A stretch of DNA of 10,951 bases from Achromobacter sp. (GTDB lineage: Bacteria > Pseudomonadota > Gammaproteobacteria > Burkholderiales > Burkholderiaceae_B). Each line of letters opens with the position of its first letter. Within the stretch, counting starts at the first letter, position 1. The stretch covers positions 6,327-17,277 of the forward strand of contig DMTA01000027.1 of NCBI GenBank assembly GCA_003454835.1, given 5' to 3'. A program made the position numbers and the translations under genes. The notes under the pieces are model-generated. The model did not search any database, was not told the origin of the DNA, and saw only the letters and a program-made list of their open reading frames with translations. Shown in pieces: positions 6,025 to 10,951 of this stretch.

Positions 6025-9000
6025 ATGCCCAAGCGTACAGACCTAAAAAGCATTCTCATCATCGGCGCCGGCCCCATCATCATCGGGCAGGCCTGCGAAT
6101 TCGACTACTCCGGCGCGCAAGCTTGCAAGGCGCTCAAGGCCGAGGGCTACCGCACCATCCTGGTGAACAGCAACCCGGCCACGATCATGACGGACCCGGA
6201 AACGGCCGACGTCACCTACATCGAGCCCATCACCTGGCAAGCCGTCGAAAAAATCATCGAGCGTGAAAAGCCCGATGCGCTGCTTCCCACGATGGGCGGC
6301 CAGACCGCGCTGAATTGCGCGCTGGACCTGGCCCACCACGGCGTGCTCAAGAAGCACAACGTCGAACTCATCGGCGCCAACGAGCACGCCATCGAAAAGG
6401 CCGAAGACCGCCAGAAGTTCAAGCAGGCCATGACCGACATCGGCCTGGAATCGGCCAAGTCGGGCGTTGCCCACAGCATGGACGAAGCCTGGGAAGTGCA
6501 GCGCCGCATCGCGGCCGAAGTCGGCACCTCCGGTTTCCCCGCGGTCATCCGCCCCAGCTTCACGATGGGCGGTTCGGGCGGCGGTATCGCCTACAACGCC
6601 GAAGAATTCGAAACCATTTGCCGCCGCGGCCTGGAAGCTTCGCCCACCAGCGAACTCCTGATCGAAGAATCGCTGCTCGGCTGGAAGGAATTCGAGATGG
6701 AAGTGGTCCGCGACAAGGCGGACAACTGCATCATCGTCTGCTCCATCGAAAACCTGGATCCGATGGGCGTCCACACGGGCGACTCCATCACCGTCGCGCC
6801 GGCCCAGACGCTGACCGACAAGGAATACCAGATCATGCGTAACGCATCGATCGCGGTGTTGCGTGAGATTGGCGTGGATACCGGCGGCTCGAACGTGCAG
6901 TTTGCCGTCAATCCCAAGAACGGCCGCATGATCGTCATCGAGATGAACCCGCGCGTGTCGCGTTCGTCGGCGCTGGCGTCCAAGGCCACGGGTTTCCCCA
7001 TCGCCAAGGTCGCCGCGCGGCTGGCCGTCGGCTACACGCTCGACGAGCTGCGCAACGAGATCACCGGCGGCGCCACGCCGGCCTCGTTCGAGCCCACGAT
7101 CGACTACGTGGTCACCAAGGTGCCGCGTTTCGCGTTCGAAAAATTCCCCACGGCCGACGCGCGCCTGACCACCCAGATGAAGTCCGTCGGTGAAGTCATG
7201 GCCATCGGCCGCACCTTCCAGGAATCGTTCCAGAAGGCGCTGCGCGGTCTGGAAGTCGGCGTCGACGGCCTGAACCAGAAGACCACCGACCGCGAGAAGC
7301 TGCAGGTCGAACTGGGTGAGCCCGGTCCGGAACGCATCTGGTACGTGGGCGACGCCTTCGCGCAGGGCTTCACGCTGGACGAAGTGCACAACATCACGCA
7401 CATCGACCCGTGGTTCCTCTCGCAAATCAAGGAAATCGTCGACATCGAGCTGGCGCTCGAGCAAAAGACGCTGGCCGATCTGGACTACGCCACGCTGTTC
7501 GAACTGAAGCGCCGCGGTTTCTCCGACCGCCGCCTCGCGTTCCTGCTCGATTCGGTTGAATCCGAAGTGCGCAAGCTGCGCCACCAGCTCAACGTGCGCC
7601 CGGTCTACAAGCGCGTCGACACCTGCGCCGCCGAATTCGCCACCCGCACCGCCTACATGTACTCCACGTACGAGGAAGAGTGCGAATCCGCGCCCACCGA
7701 TCGCAAGAAGATCGTGGTGCTGGGCGGCGGCCCGAACCGGATCGGCCAGGGCATTGAATTCGACTACTGCTGCGTGCATGCCGCGCTGGCGCTGCGCGAT
7801 GACGGGTACGAGACCATCATGGTCAACTGCAACCCGGAAACCGTGTCCACCGACTACGACACCTCCGACCGTCTGTACTTCGAGCCGCTGACGCTGGAAG
7901 ACGTGCTGGAAATCGTCCACAAGGAAAACCCGGTCGGCATGATCGTCCAGTACGGCGGCCAGACCCCGCTGAAGCTGGCGCGCGCCCTGGAAGCGAACGG
8001 CGTGCCCATCATCGGCACCAGCCCCGAATCCATCGACGTTGCCGAAGACCGCGAGCGCTTCCAGAAGCTGCTCAACAAGCTCGGCCTGCGTCAGCCGCCC
8101 AACCGCACCGCGCGCACCGAGGGCGAGGCCCTGGCCCACGCCACCGAAATCGGCTACCCGCTGGTCGTGCGTCCCAGCTACGTGCTGGGCGGCCGTGCCA
8201 TGGAAATCGTGCACGAGCAGCAGGACCTCGAGCGCTACATGCGCGAGGCCGTGAAGGTCAGCAATGACTCTCCCGTGCTGCTGGACCGCTTCCTGAACAA
8301 CGCCACCGAAGTGGACGTGGACTGCCTGGCCGATGGCGAAACCGTCTTCATCGGCGGCGTCATGGAACACATCGAGCAGGCCGGCGTGCACTCGGGCGAC
8401 TCGGCTTGCAGCCTGCCGCCTTACTCGCTGTCGGCGGAAGTCATCGCCGAGATCAAGCGCCAGACCACGATGATGGCCAAGGCCCTGAACGTCAGCGGCC
8501 TGATGAACGTGCAGTTCGCCATCCAGGGCGGCGACGTCTACGTGCTGGAAGTGAATCCGCGCGCCTCGCGCACGGTGCCATACGTCTCCAAGGCCACCGG
8601 TCTGCAGCTCGCCAAGATCGCCGCGCGCGCCATGGCCGGCCAGACCCTCGCCGCGCAAGGCATCACCAAGGAAGTCGTGCCGCCTTACTTCTCGGTCAAG
8701 GAAGCCGTGTTCCCGTTCGTGAAGTTCCCGGGCGTGGACACCATCCTCGGTCCGGAAATGAAGTCGACCGGCGAAGTGATGGGCGTGGGCATGAGCTTCG
8801 GCGAAGCCTTCGTGAAGTCGCAGCTTGCCGCCAGCGTGCGCCTGCCGGAATCCGGCACGGTGTTCATCAGCGTCAAGAACCAGGACAAGGCCCGCGCTGT
8901 TGAAGTGGCCCGCGGCCTGCACACGCTGGGCTTCAAGCTGGTCGCCACGCGAGGCACGGCCGCCGAGATCGAAGCTGCCGGCATTCCCGTTCAGGTGGTC

Positions 9001-9264
9001 AACAAGGTCAACGAAGGCCGTCCGCACATCGTCGACATGGTCAAGAACGGCGAAATCTCGCTGGTCATCAACACCGTCGAAGAGCGCCGCAACGCCATCG
9101 CCGACTCGCGCACCATCCGCACCCAGGCGCTGGCCGCCCGCGTGACCTTCTTCACGACCATCGCCGGCGCCCGCGCCGCGGTCGAAGGCATGCAGTATCT
9201 GCGCCAGGGCCTCGGCCTGCAGGTGTACCCGCTGCAAGAGCTTCACGCTTCCCTGCAGAAGTAA
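6025..9264 (+). CDS. carB: Carbamoyl-phosphate synthase large subunit
   Basis: CarB uses two ATP, bicarbonate and ammonia from CarA to make carbamoyl phosphate. It has 1079 residues (E. coli 1073) and is intact. Two homologous ATP-grasp synthetase halves are visible. The first (about 1-400) has [20 protein letters not shown], Arg129 in [19 protein letters not shown] (176-187), His250 in [16 protein letters not shown] and the metal-site [19 protein letters not shown] (305-323). The second starts near 561 with [18 protein letters not shown] and repeats this layout, with [14 protein letters not shown] and [19 protein letters not shown]. An oligomerization segment separates them. The C-terminal MGS-like allosteric domain (about 945-1079) contains [17 protein letters not shown] and [10 protein letters not shown], where UMP, IMP and ornithine act in E. 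coli. It lies 10 nt after carA with only a weak purine-rich signal, so it is probably translationally coupled. It is closed by a strong terminator. The identification is certain. Confidence 0.99.
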   Translation: MPKRTDLKSILIIGAGPIIIGQACEFDYSGAQACKALKAEGYRTILVNSNPATIMTDPETADVTYIEPITWQAVEKIIEREKPDALLPTMGGQTALNCALDLAHHGVLKKHNVELIGANEHAIEKAEDRQKFKQAMTDIGLESAKSGVAHSMDEAWEVQRRIAAEVGTSGFPAVIRPSFTMGGSGGGIAYNAEEFETICRRGLEASPTSELLIEESLLGWKEFEMEVVRDKADNCIIVCSIENLDPMGVHTGDSITVAPAQTLTDKEYQIMRNASIAVLREIGVDTGGSNVQFAVNPKNGRMIVIEMNPRVSRSSALASKATGFPIAKVAARLAVGYTLDELRNEITGGATPASFEPTIDYVVTKVPRFAFEKFPTADARLTTQMKSVGEVMAIGRTFQESFQKALRGLEVGVDGLNQKTTDREKLQVELGEPGPERIWYVGDAFAQGFTLDEVHNITHIDPWFLSQIKEIVDIELALEQKTLADLDYATLFELKRRGFSDRRLAFLLDSVESEVRKLRHQLNVRPVYKRVDTCAAEFATRTAYMYSTYEEECESAPTDRKKIVVLGGGPNRIGQGIEFDYCCVHAALALRDDGYETIMVNCNPETVSTDYDTSDRLYFEPLTLEDVLEIVHKENPVGMIVQYGGQTPLKLARALEANGVPIIGTSPESIDVAEDRERFQKLLNKLGLRQPPNRTARTEGEALAHATEIGYPLVVRPSYVLGGRAMEIVHEQQDLERYMREAVKVSNDSPVLLDRFLNNATEVDVDCLADGETVFIGGVMEHIEQAGVHSGDSACSLPPYSLSAEVIAEIKRQTTMMAKALNVSGLMNVQFAIQGGDVYVLEVNPRASRTVPYVSKATGLQLAKIAARAMAGQTLAAQGITKEVVPPYFSVKEAVFPFVKFPGVDTILGPEMKSTGEVMGVGMSFGEAFVKSQLAASVRLPESGTVFISVKNQDKARAVEVARGLHTLGFKLVATRGTAAEIEAAGIPVQVVNKVNEGRPHIVDMVKNGEISLVINTVEERRNAIADSRTIRTQALAARVTFFTTIAGARAAVEGMQYLRQGLGLQVYPLQELHASLQK

Positions 9265-9267
9265 CCC

Positions 9268-9334
9268 GGCAGGTCACGATTAGGGCACGCGAAAGCGTGC
9301 CCTAATTTTTTGCAACGCGACAACAGGCAGGTCA
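9268..9334 (+). repeat. 9-bp direct repeat flanking the carAB terminator
   Basis: GGCAGGTCA occurs at 9268-9276 and at 9326-9334, on either side of the terminator hairpin. The second copy contains the AGG used as ribosome binding site for the dehydrogenase. It may be chance or a trace of a small duplication. Confidence 0.35.
9279..9311 (+). terminator. Rho-independent terminator of carAB
   Basis: A perfect 11-bp stem, TTAGGGCACGC (9280-9290) with GCGTGCCCTAA (9295-9305), closes a GAAA tetraloop. An added A-T pair (9279/9306) extends it, and six T residues follow at 9306-9311. It starts 14 bases after the carB stop and ends 27 bases before the next gene's ATG. Confidence 0.95.
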
Positions 9335-9338
9335 GGAC

Positions 9339-10103
9339 ATGGACAAAGTCTTCATCACCGGCGCCAGCAGCGGCCTGGGGCGCGCCCTGGCGCAGCAGTA
9401 CGCGGGCAAGGGCGCCACCCTTGGTCTGCTGGGCCGCCGCGAGGACGCCCTGCGCGAACTGGCGGACAGCCTGCCCGGCAACCACCGATGCTACGCCGTG
9501 GACGTGCGTGACCGTGCCGCGCTGCACGCCGCGGCGCAAGATTTCATCGCGTTCTGCCAGGGAAATGTAGATGTGGTCATCGCCAGCGCCGGCATCAGCG
9601 CCGGCACGCTGACCGACCACGGCGAGGATTTCGACGTCTTCAAGGCCATCGTCGACACCAACCTGCTGGCCACCGTGTCAACGTTTGAACCCTTCATCGC
9701 GCCGATGCGCGCGGCGGGGGCAGGGCGCCTGGTCGGGATCGCCAGCGTGGCGGGCATACGCGGCCTGCCCGGTGCGGGCGCCTACAGCGCGTCTAAATCG
9801 GCGGTGGTGACCTATTGCGAAAGCCTGCGCCTGGAACTGGCCGCGCAGGGCATCAGCGTCGTGACGATCGCGCCCGGCTACATCAAGACGGCGATGACGG
9901 CGCATAACCCGTACTCGATGCCCTTTTTGATGGAAGCAGACGCCTTCGCTACCCGCGCGCACACGGCAATCAGCCGGGGAACGAGCTACACGGTGATTCC
10001 GTGGCAAATGGGCGTGGTGGCCAAGCTGATGCGGCTGCTGCCCAATGCCGTCTACGACAGGCTGGCCCGCAACGCCCCGCGCAAGCCGCGCAAGACGTTG
10101 TGA
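9339..10103 (+). CDS. Short-chain dehydrogenase/reductase (SDR), classical type
   Basis: A 254-residue Rossmann-fold oxidoreductase. It shows the nucleotide motif TGASSGLG (7-14), Arg33-Arg34 after the second strand (LGRRE), which favours NADP(H), and Asp55 in AVDVRD. SAG (83-85) stands where NNAG is usual, and Asn108 is present in DTNLL. The catalytic residues are Ser136 in GIASVAG and Tyr149/Lys153 in AYSASK, followed by APGYIKTAMT (178-187). The tetrad Asn-Ser-Tyr-Lys is complete, so it should be active; the substrate is unknown. The basic C-terminus (APRKPRKTL) and the hydrophobic segment around 219-235 hint at weak membrane association, but no clear transmembrane helix is seen. CAGG seven bases before ATG 9339 is the likely ribosome binding site. 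Only 27 bases separate it from the carAB terminator, so its promoter is unclear. The family is secure; the reaction is unknown. Confidence 0.93.
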   Translation: MDKVFITGASSGLGRALAQQYAGKGATLGLLGRREDALRELADSLPGNHRCYAVDVRDRAALHAAAQDFIAFCQGNVDVVIASAGISAGTLTDHGEDFDVFKAIVDTNLLATVSTFEPFIAPMRAAGAGRLVGIASVAGIRGLPGAGAYSASKSAVVTYCESLRLELAAQGISVVTIAPGYIKTAMTAHNPYSMPFLMEADAFATRAHTAISRGTSYTVIPWQMGVVAKLMRLLPNAVYDRLARNAPRKPRKTL

Positions 10104-10109
10104 AGCCAG

Positions 10110-10131
10110 CCGTCCGGCACGTGCCGGACGG
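10110..10131. terminator. Perfect 22-bp palindrome between convergent genes (possible bidirectional terminator)
   Basis: CCGTCCGGCAC (10110-10120) is followed directly by its exact reverse complement (10121-10131). In RNA from either strand this gives a very stable hairpin with a loop of about four bases. It begins six bases after the dehydrogenase stop and ends 15 bases before the phosphatase stop on the other strand. No T-tract follows in either direction, so canonical intrinsic termination is not assured. A protein-binding site is the alternative. Confidence 0.6.
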
Positions 10132-10146
10132 AGTCAGCCATTTCCC

Positions 10147-10791
10147 TCAAGGCACCACGTCGTCGCCCACTTCGGCGGCGATATGCGTCACGTCACCCCA
10201 ATCCAGCACTTCCCATTTACGGCCCTCAACGCCGACGCGGTTGATGCTGACATTGAGCAGCGCCGCGTCACGCGGCGCGTTCAGCGGCACGCCCGACGCA
10301 TGGCGCCAGATGATGTCCAGCACGCCGCCATGGGTGAACATCAGGATGCGCTCACCCTCATGGCGGCTGGCGATGTCGTCCACGGTGCTGATGACGCGCG
10401 ATTGAAACTGCCCGAGCGTCTCGCCGCCGTCCAGCGGGCGCAGCGGATCGCGGCTCTTCCACGCCGCTGCGGCTTCCGGCGCCAGCACGTCGATGCGCTC
10501 ATGGTCCAGGCCCTCCAGCACCCCAAAGCCCCGCTCCCGGATGCCGGGCTCCACGCGTACACGCAGGCCAAGCTGCTCCGACACAGGCACGGCCGTCGCG
10601 TGCGCGCGTTGCAGGTCGCTGCTGTAGATCGCATGGATCGGCGAGTGCTTGGCCTCTTCGTGCAGGCGCGCGGCCAGCAGGCTGGCCTGGTTGACGCCGA
10701 ATTCGTTCAGGGGGATGTCTTGCCAGCCTTGCAGGCGCCGCTGGCGATTCCAGTCGGTTTCGCCGTGGCGGATGAACCAGATTTCAGTCAT
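10147..10791 (-). CDS. Histidine phosphatase family protein (phosphoglycerate-mutase-like)
   Basis: A 214-residue cytoplasmic enzyme of the branch 1 histidine phosphatase superfamily. The catalytic set is complete: Arg8-His9-Gly10 in WFIRHGETDWN (His9 is the phospho-acceptor), Arg62 in SSDLQRAHATA, the acid Glu86 in IRERGFGVLEG and His154 in FTHGGVLD. GETL at 123-126 is typical of the family. The sequence resembles the GpmB, CobC and broad-specificity phosphatase subgroup; it is shorter than dPGM (about 250 residues), so a phosphatase is likelier than a glycolytic mutase. The substrate cannot be told from sequence. I chose ATG 10791 because MTEIWFIRHGE is the usual short N-terminus; an upstream in-frame ATG at 10857 would overlap the preceding gene. 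The ribosome binding site is weak (AAGA). It follows another minus-strand gene by 26 bases, so the two are probably cotranscribed. Confidence 0.93.
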   Translation of the reverse strand: MTEIWFIRHGETDWNRQRRLQGWQDIPLNEFGVNQASLLAARLHEEAKHSPIHAIYSSDLQRAHATAVPVSEQLGLRVRVEPGIRERGFGVLEGLDHERIDVLAPEAAAAWKSRDPLRPLDGGETLGQFQSRVISTVDDIASRHEGERILMFTHGGVLDIIWRHASGVPLNAPRDAALLNVSINRVGVEGRKWEVLDWGDVTHIAAEVGDDVVP

Positions 10792-10817
10792 TGCAGTCTT
10801 GTTGCGGGGATTGAGCC

Positions 10818-10951
10818 TTATGCCTGGACCGGCGCGATGGGCGCGCGCGGCTTCCAAATGGCTTGAATGATCGAGCTTAACGCGACCAGCGCGGGCTCGC
10901 TAGCGCGTTCGTAAGGCAGCATGAAGCCCAGCACCGCGTCGACGCGCGCCT
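10818..10951 (-). CDS. C-terminal end of an unrecognised protein (cut by the right edge)
   Basis: Only the last 43 residues are present, ending at TAA 10820-10818. They read ARVDAVLGFMLPYERASEP, then ALVALSSIIQAIWKPRAPIA, then PVQA. The first part is mixed helical with a moderately hydrophobic end, and no family motif is recognisable. The two other minus-strand frames contain stops here, and base composition fits coding, so this frame is the real one. The gene lies 26 bases upstream of the histidine phosphatase on the same strand and probably shares its transcript. Confidence 0.6.
   Translation of the reverse strand, partial: ARVDAVLGFMLPYERASEPALVALSSIIQAIWKPRAPIAPVQA

Noticed and set aside
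6043..9246. An open frame of 1067 codons on the minus strand covering almost all of carB
   Set aside because: It is in codon register with carB and rich in His, Gly, Val, Asp and Ala. It only shows that carB avoids TTA, CTA and TCA codons, as expected in GC-rich DNA. It has no recognisable domain and no expression signals that I can see.
10792..10857. Longer histidine phosphatase starting at 10857
   Set aside because: It would overlap the end of the upstream gene, and the extra residues are low-complexity, unlike the standard MTEIWFIRHGE start.

Overview
The window is GC-rich, tightly packed chromosomal DNA that looks like a betaproteobacterium of the order Burkholderiales. Strong third-position GC bias, the CarA/CarB and transaldolase sequences and the general style suggest Alcaligenaceae (Achromobacter or Bordetella relatives). 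That placement is inferred from sequence character, not from a database search. No rRNA, tRNA, CRISPR array, insertion sequence or phage gene is visible, and no stretch longer than 300 bases lacks a gene.

Layout. (1) Positions 1-3008, minus strand: a light-sensing operon, read from right to left. It holds a bacteriophytochrome histidine kinase (bphP), a receiver-only response regulator, and the first 142 codons of a protein built like a histidine-kinase dimerization (DHp) domain, which runs off the left edge. (2) Positions 3009-3105: a 97-base divergent control region in which predicted promoters for both directions overlap. (3) 3106-3633, plus: a carboxymuconolactone-decarboxylase/AhpD-fold protein lacking the usual active-site cysteine. 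(4) 3671-4624, minus: transaldolase, convergent with (3) across a GC-rich hairpin. (5) 4625-4859: a 235-base intergenic region with an inverted repeat, a direct repeat and a perfect TATAAT box for carAB. (6) 4860-9264, plus: carA and carB, the two subunits of carbamoyl-phosphate synthetase, closed by a textbook rho-independent terminator. (7) 9339-10103, plus: a classical short-chain dehydrogenase. (8) 10147-10791, minus: a histidine phosphatase (phosphoglycerate-mutase-like), preceded on the same strand by the C-terminal end of an unrecognised protein cut by the right edge. A perfect 22-bp palindrome separates the convergent dehydrogenase and phosphatase genes.

How the parts work together. 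The bphP operon is probably a red/far-red phosphorelay: biliverdin-bound BphP autophosphorylates on His516 and passes phosphate to Asp51 of the small receiver. The third protein could be a further phosphotransfer step or a second kinase. No heme oxygenase (the biliverdin source) is in view. CarA releases ammonia from glutamine and CarB makes carbamoyl phosphate for pyrimidines and arginine. The predicted carAB transcript would start GUUUGA, which resembles the slippage-prone start of E. coli carAB P1. The most interesting points are the DHp-like third member of the phytochrome operon, the overlapping divergent promoters, and the possible UTP-sensing carAB start site.
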